Shown here: positions 1-6,220 of the stretch, one piece after another
Position numbering within the stretch: the first letter of the stretch is position 1
How the letters are laid out: each line of letters begins with the position of its first letter
Assembly (NCBI GenBank): GCA_900552425.1
Contig: URZR01000098.1
Span: 1-6,491, forward strand
Direction: 5' to 3'
Length of the DNA: 6,491 nucleotides
From: an uncultured Collinsella sp.
GTDB taxonomy: Bacteria > Actinomycetota > Coriobacteriia > Coriobacteriales > Coriobacteriaceae
The notes under the pieces: model-generated
What the model was told of the DNA's origin: nothing
Databases searched by the model: none
Seen by the model: the letters and a program-made list of their open reading frames with translations, nothing else
Translations under genes and position numbers: made by a program

Positions 1-1289
1 GCCTTCCCCTCATTGAGGGCTTTGAGCACCTCGCCGTCATTCGAATACTCGGTTACCGTTGCGTTCGGAAAGAGACTTTCGAGCTCAAAACGGTTAACGA
101 TTGTGCTCTTTGTACAAGCGATGTTCTTAAGGTCTCTGTTCAGGTTTTTGCCACTGTGAATGGCGGTCAGCGAAACCGTTCCCATCGAGTTTGACTGGAT
201 GACCCCTGTCTGCTCGGCGAGCCAGTAGTCGCGAAACAGCGGCAGGGCGACATCGATGGTTCCGTTGGAAAGGGCTTTGATCATTTGCTTGTTGTTCGAG
301 AGTGCGATTGTTTTGACCGTAATGCCAAACTTGTCGTGCAACGTCGTTGCAAGCGAGGCGAGCGACCCTTCCATCTCGCCGTCGTCATTTTGCGTACAGT
401 AGGGAAGTTGGTTTTTAAGATAGCCGAGTGTGATGGTATTGCCGTTTTCTTTGAGCCAGGTGGTCTCGGGGCCGGTGAGCGATGACGAGCCACTGTTTTG
501 GGTCGAGTAACTCGATTTGACTTCCTCGTTATAGCGCGGGTTATCGCGGGCGATGGTCGTCATGGCGGCGTTGATGTCGTTCATCAGATCGGGGCGGCTT
601 TTGGGAACGGCAAAATAGTAGTCGCTCGAGCCTACGTAGAACATGGGTGACGCATCGGGCGACGAAATGGTATCGTTCATGATGACGGCGTCGACCTCGC
701 CGTCTGCAAGCGCCTCAAAGAGGGCACTGCCGGTGTCGATTTCTTTATAGGTGCAGGTGACGCCTTCGTCGGCGAGCCACTGCTGGCCGACGATAGTTTG
801 CATAACGCCAAAGTTACAGCCGATGGTGAGGCCTTGGAGCGCCTGGGGGTCACCCTTGGCCAGATCGTCGCGGTCGGGCCTGGCGTAGATGTAGTAGCGC
901 TCGGTGCCCTCGGGGTTCGAGGAAAAGAGCAGCTTCTGCTCGCGCTCTGCCGAATACGAGATGTTGGGCATGAGGTCGATCTCGCCTGCCTCGAGCATGT
1001 CCATAAGCTCGGAGAAGGTGCCGCTAACGTATTCGTATTGCCAGCCCTTTGTGTAATACGAGAGGGTCTGAAGATACTCGTAACCCCATCCCGAAAGTCG
1101 CTCGCCCGGCATGCCTTCCTGGAAGCCTTTGTTGTTGACGAGCCAGCCAACGCGGACTGTCTTGACCTGCTGGTCGGAGTCGGCGGCAAAGGCGGGGGCG
1201 GGCATGATGGTGCTCAGTATGGCGAGTGCGGCAAGCGCGACAGCCAGGGTGCGACGTAGGGCTAAGCGAAGGACGGCAGAAGGTCTCAC
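1..1289 (-). CDS. Exported tandem solute-binding-domain protein, probable sensor N-terminus (partial)
   Basis: Reading the minus strand from a GTG at 1289 gives 429 complete codons without a stop before the window edge, so the C-terminus is missing. Residues 1-36 form a signal peptide: arginines at the front, a hydrophobic stretch LAVALAALAIL, then an AFA-A cleavage site. Residues from about 44 (VRVGWL) to about 260 resemble a periplasmic amino-acid-binding fold (SBP_bac_3), with typical phrases such as GEIDLMPNISYSAER and DGEVDAVIMND. A second copy begins near residue 286 (ITLGYLKNQLPYC) and contains NGTIDVALPLF. Two tandem domains behind a signal peptide are known from BvgS/EvgS-like sensor kinases and from sensory diguanylate cyclases; a plain transporter binding protein usually has one. 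Which output domain follows cannot be seen. The start is GTG because the ATG overlapping it is followed at once by a stop; AGGA lies 6 nt upstream. Family call confident, sensor role inferred. Confidence 0.85.
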   Translation of the reverse strand, partial: MRPSAVLRLALRRTLAVALAALAILSTIMPAPAFAADSDQQVKTVRVGWLVNNKGFQEGMPGERLSGWGYEYLQTLSYYTKGWQYEYVSGTFSELMDMLEAGEIDLMPNISYSAEREQKLLFSSNPEGTERYYIYARPDRDDLAKGDPQALQGLTIGCNFGVMQTIVGQQWLADEGVTCTYKEIDTGSALFEALADGEVDAVIMNDTISSPDASPMFYVGSSDYYFAVPKSRPDLMNDINAAMTTIARDNPRYNEEVKSSYSTQNSGSSSLTGPETTWLKENGNTITLGYLKNQLPYCTQNDDGEMEGSLASLATTLHDKFGITVKTIALSNNKQMIKALSNGTIDVALPLFRDYWLAEQTGVIQSNSMGTVSLTAIHSGKNLNRDLKNIACTKSTIVNRFELESLFPNATVTEYSNDGEVLKALNEGK

Positions 1290-1312
1290 ATGAAATCCTA
1301 TCGAGTCGAGAC

Positions 1313-1321
1313 AGTATCACA
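1313..1321 (-). promoter_or_regulatory. Possible extended -10 promoter of the solute-binding-domain gene
   Basis: On the minus strand TGT-GATACT matches an extended -10 element (TGn followed by a TATAAT-like hexamer). It lies 23 nt upstream of the GTG start. No good -35 box is visible at the usual distance, which extended -10 promoters can tolerate. This is a weak, pattern-only call. Confidence 0.3.
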
Positions 1322-1376
1322 CAAGGATACCAGCTCAGCCTGCCTAGTCGGCAGCCGCACCGCTAAACGGTCCCGC

Positions 1377-1406
1377 CCGGCAGTTGGGACAGTCCCTAAC
1401 TGCCGG
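1377..1406. repeat. Hairpin with 9-bp stem and GGGAC/GTCCC core
   Basis: CCGGCAGTT (1377-1385) pairs perfectly with AACTGCCGG (1398-1406). The 12-nt interior GGGACAGTCCCT can itself pair GGGAC with GTCCC, leaving one bulged T and a one-base loop, so the unit is close to a continuous palindrome. There is no T-run after it on either strand and it lies between divergent genes, so it is not a typical terminator. I read it as one unit of the surrounding repeat cluster. Confidence 0.7.
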
Positions 1407-1412
1407 TTGGGT

Positions 1413-1466
1413 AGTCATTGGGGACGTTCTTAAATGACTAGTCAAACAAGAACGTCCCCAATGACT
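1413..1466. repeat. Perfect 19-bp inverted repeat
   Basis: The arm AGTCATTGGGGACGTTCTT (1413-1431) is exactly reverse-complementary to 1448-1466, with a 16-nt spacer. The spacer contains a further palindrome, TGACTAGTCA (1435-1444). An alternative fold exists: TAGTCATT (1412-1419) pairs with AATGACTA (1433-1440) around a 13-nt loop starting GGGGAC. This gives the same layout as the hairpin just upstream. Either fold would be stable as RNA or single-stranded DNA. A 19-bp perfect match is far beyond chance in a stretch this short. Confidence 0.85.
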
Positions 1467-1468
1467 GG

Positions 1469-1497
1469 TTCCGTTTGCGGGGGAGGCGTGGGACAAT
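1469..1497 (+). promoter_or_regulatory. Possible promoter of the potassium channel gene
   Basis: GACAAT at 1492-1497 is a reasonable -10 hexamer, with TTCCGT at 1469-1474 spaced 17 bp upstream as a weak -35. Transcription would start near 1504, about 34 nt before the ATG. The -35 overlaps the right end of the repeat cluster. The call rests on the hexamer and spacing only. Confidence 0.35.
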
Positions 1498-1537
1498 ACC
1501 GAGCGAATGTGATTGGGCGTCTGGAAAAGGGGTCGCG

Positions 1538-1963
1538 ATGAACAAGTTGAGGACGCTTGCCGACGTGTTGCGCCAGGCTGGCTTTGCACGCATCACGGGC
1601 CTGTTTCTCGTCTTCTATCTGCTGTGCTCGACGGCCGTCTGGCTGTCCGAGCCCACGACCCTCACGTTTGGCGACGGCCTCTGGTTTAGCTTTGAGACCG
1701 TATCGACGATCGGCTTTGGCGATATCCCGGCCGAAACGCCGGTCGCCCGCGCTATTACCGTCGTCCTGAGCGTCATCAGCATCTTCTACATCGCCATGCT
1801 CACGGGTGTGGCGGTGAACTACTGCAATACGCTCATTAAACTGCGCCAAAAGGACACCATGGCGCGCTTTATGGACGATCTTGAGCATTTGGAAGAGCTC
1901 GATCGTGACGAGCTCGCTGACCTGTCGCGCCGCGTGCGCGAGTACCGTCGCCGGCAACGATAG
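1538..1963 (+). CDS. Two-transmembrane potassium channel family protein
   Basis: This 141-residue protein has the minimal potassium-channel layout (Ion_trans_2 family). It comprises a first membrane helix at about 19-37, a pore helix at about 44-56, the selectivity-filter sequence TIGFGD at 57-62 and a second membrane helix at about 70-96. The filter is a recognised variant of TVGYGD. A roughly 45-residue charged tail follows, rich in Glu/Asp then Arg, and is probably helical and cytoplasmic; there is no RCK/TrkA-N nucleotide-binding domain. Four subunits would be needed for a pore. The ATG at 1538 is preferred over the upstream in-frame start at 1475 because AAAAGGGG lies 6 nt before it and the 21 extra residues look non-native. 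The next gene starts 36 nt downstream, so co-transcription is likely. What gates the channel cannot be told. Confidence 0.88.
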   Translation: MNKLRTLADVLRQAGFARITGLFLVFYLLCSTAVWLSEPTTLTFGDGLWFSFETVSTIGFGDIPAETPVARAITVVLSVISIFYIAMLTGVAVNYCNTLIKLRQKDTMARFMDDLEHLEELDRDELADLSRRVREYRRRQR

Positions 1964-1999
1964 AACGGGTGCCGCGCGTCACGACGAGGGGGATTGCAT

Positions 2000-2533
2000 A
2001 TGAACATCACGGTGTACCTGGGCGCGAGCGTCGGCAACGACCCGGCGTTTCTGCCTGCAGTGCGAGAGCTCGGCACGTGGATTGGCTCCAACGGCCACGC
2101 GCTGGTATACGGCGGCTCCAAGTCGGGCCTGATGGGCGCGCTTGCCGATAGCGTGCTCGAGGCGGGTGGACACGTGACGGGTGTTGAGCCGAGCTTTTTT
2201 ATCGAGGCAGAGTTTCAACACGACGGTATTGACGACCTCATCGTGACGAGTGACATGGCCGAGCGTAAGGCCAAGATGATCGAGCTCGGCGACGCGTTCA
2301 TCGCTTTCCCGGGCGGTACGGGCACGCTCGAGGAGATTGCCGAGGTCATGTCCGCCGTGTCGTTGGGGCACTTGAGTGCGCCGTGCATCCTGTACAACCT
2401 CGGGGGCTACTACAACGATCTTAAGGCGCTGCTCGAGCACATGATTGATAAAGGGCTTTCGAGCCCGAGGCGGCAGCACGGAATCTACTTTGCCGACGAT
2501 TTGCGCGAGATTGCCTCGATTATCAACGGATAA
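2000..2533 (+). CDS. LOG/TIGR00730 family Rossmann-fold protein (putative nucleotide phosphoribohydrolase)
   Basis: The 177-residue product matches the LOG (lysine decarboxylase-like) family in length and motifs. It begins with the Rossmann strand ITVYLGAS (3-10), has YGGSKSGLMG at 37-46, the ERKAKM segment at 88-93 and the hallmark PGGTGTLEE at 104-112. In this family the conserved Arg and the Glu residues of PGGxGTxxE form the active site that cleaves the N-glycosidic bond of nucleoside 5'-monophosphates, including cytokinin ribotides in plants and some bacteria. The substrate of this bacterial member is not evident, and the old 'lysine decarboxylase' label is a misannotation. The start ATG at 2000 is chosen over the TTG at 1994 because GAGGGGG ends 7 nt before it. 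It is cytoplasmic, with no signal peptide. It probably shares a transcript with the potassium channel 36 nt upstream, with no obvious functional link. Confidence 0.9.
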   Translation: MNITVYLGASVGNDPAFLPAVRELGTWIGSNGHALVYGGSKSGLMGALADSVLEAGGHVTGVEPSFFIEAEFQHDGIDDLIVTSDMAERKAKMIELGDAFIAFPGGTGTLEEIAEVMSAVSLGHLSAPCILYNLGGYYNDLKALLEHMIDKGLSSPRRQHGIYFADDLREIASIING

Positions 2534-2568
2534 GTCTTGAGCCTGCCCCACTATGACTCCCAATGGTG

Positions 2569-2587
2569 CCGTTTGCGGTGCAGACGG
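2569..2587 (+). other. Hairpin after the LOG gene, possible weak terminator
   Basis: CCGTTTGC (2569-2576) pairs with GCAGACGG (2580-2587) around a GGT loop, giving 8 bp with one G-U wobble in RNA. It follows the LOG stop codon by about 35 nt and is followed only by TTGG, so it lacks a proper U-tract. It may still attenuate read-through into the ClC gene, which has its own promoter signal just downstream. The left arm is part of a sequence shared with the repeat cluster at 1471-1480. Confidence 0.35.
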
Positions 2588-2619
2588 TTGGCTCGTTCGG
2601 GCAACGCTCGCTCTACAAT
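2588..2619 (+). promoter_or_regulatory. Probable promoter of the ClC gene
   Basis: TACAAT at 2614-2619 is a strong -10 match followed by an AT-rich AAAAC. The best -35 candidate, TTGGCT at 2588-2593, is 20 bp away, longer than the ideal 17, so the -35 assignment is uncertain. Transcription would start near 2626, leaving a leader of about 33 nt before the ATG at 2659. Confidence 0.45.
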
Positions 2620-2658
2620 AAAACGTATCTTTGTCGATTTTGACCACGGGAGGACCCG

Positions 2659-3960
2659 ATGGATAACCTTGCCAAACCCACAAACCGCGCGCTGTTTTTG
2701 GTCAGCGTTGTCGTGACCGGTGCACTCGCGGGTGCTGCAGTCTGGCTATTCTTCTTTGCGATGGAGCACGGCATTGATTATTTGTGGACCGAGGTCCCGC
2801 ATATGCTGGGTGTCTCTTCGCCCGAACTCGCCAGCGGTCCGTTTGGCTTTTTGCCGTACCCGTTTTTTGTCTGCCTGCTGGGCGGCTTGGTGATTGGCCT
2901 GTACGAAAAGATGACGGGCGCCAAGACCGACGACCTCAACCAGGTCATGACCAAGGTCAAGCAAGACGGTCGCTACCCGTACGACAATCTGGGCAAGCTG
3001 TCGATTGCGGCGCTGCTGCCGTTGCTGTTTGGCGGAAGTATTGGACCGGAGGCCGGCCTGACCGGCGTTATCGCGGGACTGTGCAGCTGGGTCGGCGATC
3101 GCATGCGTCGCTTTGGAGCTGAGTTTAGGGAGCTCACGCTGCTGGGCACCCAGGCTGCCCTGACGGCGCTCTTTACCGCGCCCGTGTTTGGCTTTGTGGC
3201 GCCGCTCGCCGGAAGTGCTGACGGTCAGGGTGCCAATGACGATGAGTCCGCGTCTGACGAGATCACCATCAAGCTTCCCAAGGCGCAAAAGACCGTGGTC
3301 TACGGTATCGCGATCGCTGGCGGTTTGGGCACCTACCTGCTGCTTGGCCAGCTTGTGGGCGGCGGCATGGGTATGCCGAGGTTCGAGGCCGCGCAGGTGG
3401 GCAACCTCGAGCTTGCTTGGCTTATTCCCCTGGCGCTCGTCGGCACGGCCTGTGGCTGGCTGTACTTTGTCTCGGAGCACGCGAGCGAGGCGTTGGCCCA
3501 CGCCATAGGGGAGCGCCCTGTCGTCAAGGCCATGCTGGCCGGTTTGGCGCTCGCTATCTGCGGCACGGTCCTGCCCTACACCATGTTTGCCGGCGAGACG
3601 CAGGCCGACGTGCTCATGGAGACCTATATGACCATTCCCGCCGGTGTGCTCATTGCAACTGGTCTTATCAAGGCCATGCTGACGCCCGCCCTCATCAACC
3701 TGGGCTGGCGCGGCGGTCACTTCTTCCCCGTTATCTTCTCGGGCGTGAGCCTGGGCTACGGCCTTGCCGTCCTTACGGGCGCCGATCCGGTCTTTTGCGT
3801 CGCCGTCTGTACCGCCTCGACGATGGGTGCCGTCATGCGTCAGCCCGTCATGGTCGTGGGCCTGCTGCTCATGTGCTTCCCGCTCAAGGGCATTGTCTGC
3901 ATGATCATCGCCGCCGTCATCGCGGCAGGCATTCCGCTGCCCAAGCCGCTGCGCAAGTAA
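2659..3960 (+). CDS. ClC-superfamily chloride channel/transporter-like protein
   Basis: This 433-residue, strongly hydrophobic protein has about ten membrane segments and two ClC landmarks: GGSIGPEAG at 125-133, at the position of the usual GREGP motif, and GGHFFP at 352-357, matching the GxFxP motif of the second half. ClC proteins are homodimers moving chloride, or in some branches fluoride, across the membrane. Two departures are visible. Ile128 sits where canonical members carry the external gating glutamate, with a Glu instead at 131. I also find no clear GSGIP chloride-binding motif in the first half. A hydrophilic acidic loop (about 188-206) separates the halves. There is no C-terminal CBS domain. 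The ATG follows GGGAGG with 5 nt spacing. Ion selectivity and channel versus antiporter mode cannot be inferred. The gene converges on the ABC permease gene, leaving 86 nt between stops. Confidence 0.87.
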   Translation: MDNLAKPTNRALFLVSVVVTGALAGAAVWLFFFAMEHGIDYLWTEVPHMLGVSSPELASGPFGFLPYPFFVCLLGGLVIGLYEKMTGAKTDDLNQVMTKVKQDGRYPYDNLGKLSIAALLPLLFGGSIGPEAGLTGVIAGLCSWVGDRMRRFGAEFRELTLLGTQAALTALFTAPVFGFVAPLAGSADGQGANDDESASDEITIKLPKAQKTVVYGIAIAGGLGTYLLLGQLVGGGMGMPRFEAAQVGNLELAWLIPLALVGTACGWLYFVSEHASEALAHAIGERPVVKAMLAGLALAICGTVLPYTMFAGETQADVLMETYMTIPAGVLIATGLIKAMLTPALINLGWRGGHFFPVIFSGVSLGYGLAVLTGADPVFCVAVCTASTMGAVMRQPVMVVGLLLMCFPLKGIVCMIIAAVIAAGIPLPKPLRK

Positions 3961-4046
3961 CACGATAGCGCGTGCCGGGGATATGCCATTTGTCACGGAT
4001 TTGCGGCGGGGGCGATCGCGTCCTTCGTGGATTGAGACTCGCGTGC

Positions 4047-4745
4047 CTACAGGTCGTGTACTCGATAAACCTTGGTGCTGACGGTGCAGCTGATTGCGCA
4101 TAGCGCGAGGGCCAGCACGGCAATTCCTGCGCACAGACAGCCCAGAACGGCAGGATCGGGATTCGCTCCGGCAATCGACATGAGCCAGTTGCTGATGGGG
4201 TTGGAGGAGCTCAGCGCTGCCATGGCAAGGCACCCGAGCAGGGCAAACAGGCCGACGGAAAGGCGCAGCGCCTCCATGTGTCCAAATCGAAAGAACAGCG
4301 GCTGTGCCAAAAACACCATCATGAGGGAGATAAGCATCGATGCGGCGGAGGCTATTGTGGTCTCAAAGACGGTCTGTCCCGTCGAGGGAATACCCGCGCT
4401 GTTGAAGAGCGGGATGGAGACGATGCTCAAAAGCGCGGCGGCGCACGCCATGACGGCCGAGAAGACAATGATGCTCAGGTAGCGTGCACAGATGATGTCT
4501 TTGCGCGAGATGGGCAGCGTTGCCCGATAGCGCTCCCATCCGTTTTGATTGTCGTAGCCGGCCAGCGAGTTCATGACCACGATGGGCGACATGGCGCTGA
4601 CCGCGCAGGCGCCGGCACTCATGCCAGAGTCACCGTCCGATGCGTTGGCGAGGGTCAGTACGACGAAGATGAACAGGCCGACGCCCGCGATGCTCGGGAC
4701 AAGCGTGCGGACGATGGCGAGCTCAGACATAAAGGCGCGTTTCAT
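4047..4745 (-). CDS. ABC-2 type transporter permease
   Basis: The 232-residue protein has about six hydrophobic segments (near 14-33, 43-62, 91-112, 131-152, 160-180 and 198-220), fitting an ABC-2 type permease of the small ABC2_membrane_2 kind. Between the second and third segments lies WERYRATLPISRKDIICARYL, whose LPISRK core is typical of the cytoplasmic loop of these permeases and probably contacts the ATPase. The start ATG overlaps the ATPase stop codon (ATGA), and AAAGGGG lies 7 nt upstream inside the ATPase gene, so the two are translationally coupled. It would form the membrane part of an exporter, as homodimer or with another subunit. In GntR-linked systems such exporters often deal with cell-wall antibiotics or peptides, but the substrate here is unknown. 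No convincing intrinsic terminator follows in the 86 nt before the convergent ClC gene. Confidence 0.87.
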   Translation of the reverse strand: MKRAFMSELAIVRTLVPSIAGVGLFIFVVLTLANASDGDSGMSAGACAVSAMSPIVVMNSLAGYDNQNGWERYRATLPISRKDIICARYLSIIVFSAVMACAAALLSIVSIPLFNSAGIPSTGQTVFETTIASAASMLISLMMVFLAQPLFFRFGHMEALRLSVGLFALLGCLAMAALSSSNPISNWLMSIAGANPDPAVLGCLCAGIAVLALALCAISCTVSTKVYRVHDL

Positions 4746-5635
4746 TTCGAAGCCCCTTTCAGCGTGAGGCGAAGATAGTCATCAATGGTTGCCCGGTCGC
4801 AGGGAATCTCGGGGAAGGCCTCGAGCACATCGCGACGGTTGGGCACGAGCACGTCCACGCTATAGGCGTGGTGGGCGGCACGGGCGCCTTCGACGCAAGC
4901 CATGAGCTCGGCGGCCTGTGCTTGCGTGCAGTGGGCGATGCCGGCGCGGTCGGTAATGTCCTCCCGCGGCAGGTCAAACATAATCGAGCCGTTATCGATG
5001 CAGATGACGCGGTCGGCAGTGCGATCGAGGTCGGATGTAATGTGGCTCGAGAGCAGCACGCTGTGCTGGCCGTCGGCGACAAAGGCAAGCAACTCGTCGA
5101 GCAGTTCCTCGCGCGCCATGGGATCGAGGCCCGCGGTGGCTTCGTCCAAAACGAGCAGCTTGGCATTGTGACTGAGCGCACACGCGAGCTGCAGCTTCAT
5201 GCCCATGCCGCGGGATAGGTCCTTGACGGCTTTTTTGGGGTCGAGGTCCGCGGCGCGAAGGCGCTGCTGAAAGCCGGCGGCATCCCAGGTTGAATACGCG
5301 CGGGCCATAAGCTTGCCCACCTCTTCGATTTTAAGGTGACCCGGCAGGGAAATGGTGTCGAACACCACGCCCACCTGCTCTTTTGCCCTGGCGGATGCCG
5401 TGTTCGCAAGGTCGCGGGGCGAGTAGCCCAGGACGCTTGCCTGGCCGGCGTCCAGCGAGATGAGGCCCAACAGGGCTTTGATGGTGGTCGACTTGCCGGA
5501 GCCGTTCTTGCCGACAAAGCCCACCACCTGGCCGGGCTCGACCGTGACGTTGACGCCCGCGAGCGAGAAGCCGGGATAGTGCTTGGTAAGGCCGCTTGCC
5601 TGGATAAGGGGCGCGGCAGTTATTACTTGGTTCAT
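4742..5635 (-). CDS. ABC transporter ATP-binding protein
   Basis: This 297-residue cytoplasmic ATPase carries the full nucleotide-binding set: Walker A GKNGSGKST (42-50), signature LSRGM (140-144), Walker B LLVLDE (160-165) followed by the D-loop ATAGLD, and the switch histidine in LLSSHITSD (H198). At the Q-loop position the sequence reads VVFDTISLP, with Asp93 rather than Gln, as I recall from YtrB/BcrA-like exporter ATPases. About 80 residues after the H-loop form a C-terminal extension. The start ATG at 5635 is preferred: AAGGATGGAG lies just upstream, whereas the in-frame ATG at 5644 has the AAGG touching it, and upstream codons are Pro/Arg-rich. It powers the permease with which it overlaps by 4 bp. 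It sits 83 nt behind the GntR gene, and all three probably share one transcript. Confidence 0.93.
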   Translation of the reverse strand: MNQVITAAPLIQASGLTKHYPGFSLAGVNVTVEPGQVVGFVGKNGSGKSTTIKALLGLISLDAGQASVLGYSPRDLANTASARAKEQVGVVFDTISLPGHLKIEEVGKLMARAYSTWDAAGFQQRLRAADLDPKKAVKDLSRGMGMKLQLACALSHNAKLLVLDEATAGLDPMAREELLDELLAFVADGQHSVLLSSHITSDLDRTADRVICIDNGSIMFDLPREDITDRAGIAHCTQAQAAELMACVEGARAAHHAYSVDVLVPNRRDVLEAFPEIPCDRATIDDYLRLTLKGASK

Positions 5636-5678
5636 GGTCTCCATCCTTGGTATGGCTGGATTACGTGTTTGCTTGGTT

Positions 5679-5710
5679 GGACGAGGTGGACGAGGTGGGC
5701 CCGCACCCAC
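5679..5710. repeat. Tandem 9-mer and small hairpin between regulator and ATPase genes
   Basis: GGACGAGGT occurs twice back to back at 5679-5687 and 5688-5696, followed by a 5-bp hairpin GTGGG/CCCAC (5695-5699/5706-5710). It lies in the 83-nt gap of the operon. It may be a replication-slippage duplication; a role as a weak mRNA processing or attenuation site is possible but unsupported. Confidence 0.4.
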
Positions 5711-5718
5711 AGCAAGGG

Positions 5719-6096
5719 CTACTCGTCCTGATCGAGCAGGAGGTCGAGCATCTCGCGCAGCTCCGCCGGCTCAAGGCCCAGGTCGCGCCCGGCTTCGACC
5801 GCGCGGGAGAGATACCCCTCGATCTCGCGCAGGTGCTCCTCGCGGATGAGCTCTTTGTTGCCACCGGCGACAAAGCTGCCTTTGCCCTGAACGGTCTCGA
5901 TGAAGCCCTGGCTTTCCAGGTCCGCATAGGCACGCTTGGTGGTGATGGCGCTCACCCGTAGGCTGTTTGCCAGCGCGCGGATAGACGGGAGCTGCTCGCC
6001 CTCCGCCAGCTGGCCCGCGATGATCTGCGCCTTGATCTGGCTGGTGATCTGCTCGTAGATGGGCTTGCTGCTGGAGTTTGAAATGATGAGTTCCAC
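5719..6096 (-). CDS. GntR family transcriptional regulator, YtrA-like
   Basis: The 125-residue protein fits the short YtrA branch of the GntR family. Residues 10-77 form the winged helix-turn-helix, opening with KPIYEQITSQIK, continuing through LPSIRALANSLRVSAITTKRAY (36-57) and ending in the wing GKGSFV (71-76). The remaining roughly 48 residues are a helical dimerisation tail, too short for an FadR or HutC effector domain. The start is GTG at 6096: AAGGGA lies 8 nt upstream, and the in-frame extension to 6258 is Arg/Ala-rich, crosses the predicted promoter and looks non-coding. In this branch the regulator typically represses its own operon of ABC transporter genes, relieved in Bacillus subtilis by certain cell-wall antibiotics. 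Here it precedes an ATPase and a permease, and its promoter contains a double palindrome suited to binding. The inducer is unknown. Confidence 0.92.
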   Translation of the reverse strand: MELIISNSSSKPIYEQITSQIKAQIIAGQLAEGEQLPSIRALANSLRVSAITTKRAYADLESQGFIETVQGKGSFVAGGNKELIREEHLREIEGYLSRAVEAGRDLGLEPAELREMLDLLLDQDE

Positions 6097-6120
6097 GTTG
6101 TTGGTCCCTTTCCCTACATA

Positions 6121-6154
6121 CCGCCGCCGCGGGGCGTCCCCCAGTCGGTGGCGG
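6121..6154 (-). other. GC-rich leader hairpin of the GntR-ABC operon
   Basis: CCGCCGCCG (6121-6129) pairs with CGGTGGCGG (6146-6154) with one mismatch, and inside it GGGG (6131-6134) can pair with CCCC around a 4-nt loop. It would form in the mRNA about 25 nt upstream of the GTG start and just before the Shine-Dalgarno sequence. A second weaker pairing, CCGACG/CGTCGG (6163-6168/6194-6199), lies upstream. The structure may modulate translation or stability; that is inference. Confidence 0.45.
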
Positions 6155-6220
6155 CCCGCCGCCCGACGTCTCGAGCGACTCGCGGCTGGCGCCCGTCGGC
6201 ACCGCCCGCTACTGAGCATA

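Larger units (their letters stand above)
1360..1480. repeat. REP/BIME-like palindromic repeat cluster
   Basis: This 121-nt block in the divergent intergenic region contains several nested inverted repeats. It is bounded by imperfect inverted ends: CCGCTAAACGG at 1360-1370 and CCGTTTGCGG at 1471-1480, which differ by one inserted base when one is reverse-complemented. Inside lie a hairpin at 1377-1406 and a perfect 19-bp inverted repeat at 1413-1431/1448-1466. The GGGAC and GGGGACGTTCTT cores resemble REP-type intergenic repeats which, in many bacteria, are mobilised by RAYT (Y1/IS200-like) transposases. No transposase gene is present here. The inverted-repeat structure is directly visible; the REP assignment is inference by resemblance. 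Confidence 0.6.

Noticed and set aside
1413..1466. Intrinsic terminator
   Set aside because: The stem is long and strong but lies between the 5' ends of divergent genes and has no T-run on either side.
1442..1957. A 171-codon minus-strand frame opposite the potassium channel gene
   Set aside because: It runs through the repeat cluster and the channel gene, has a charged low-complexity composition and no family resemblance, while the plus strand encodes a clear pore motif.
3961..4046. Bidirectional terminator between the converging ClC and permease genes
   Set aside because: Only short pairings and a GCGATCGC palindrome are present; no stem followed by a T-run is visible on either strand.
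2746..4233. A 495-codon open frame on the minus strand opposite the ClC gene
   Set aside because: Its product is dominated by His, Gln, Arg, Asp and Ala with no recognisable domain, and it overlaps the well-supported ClC gene and the permease 3' end. It is an antisense shadow of GC-rich codon usage.
5647..5961. A 104-codon plus-strand frame opposite the GntR gene
   Set aside because: It is antisense to the clear winged-helix regulator, and its Leu/Ala/Asp-rich product has no family features.
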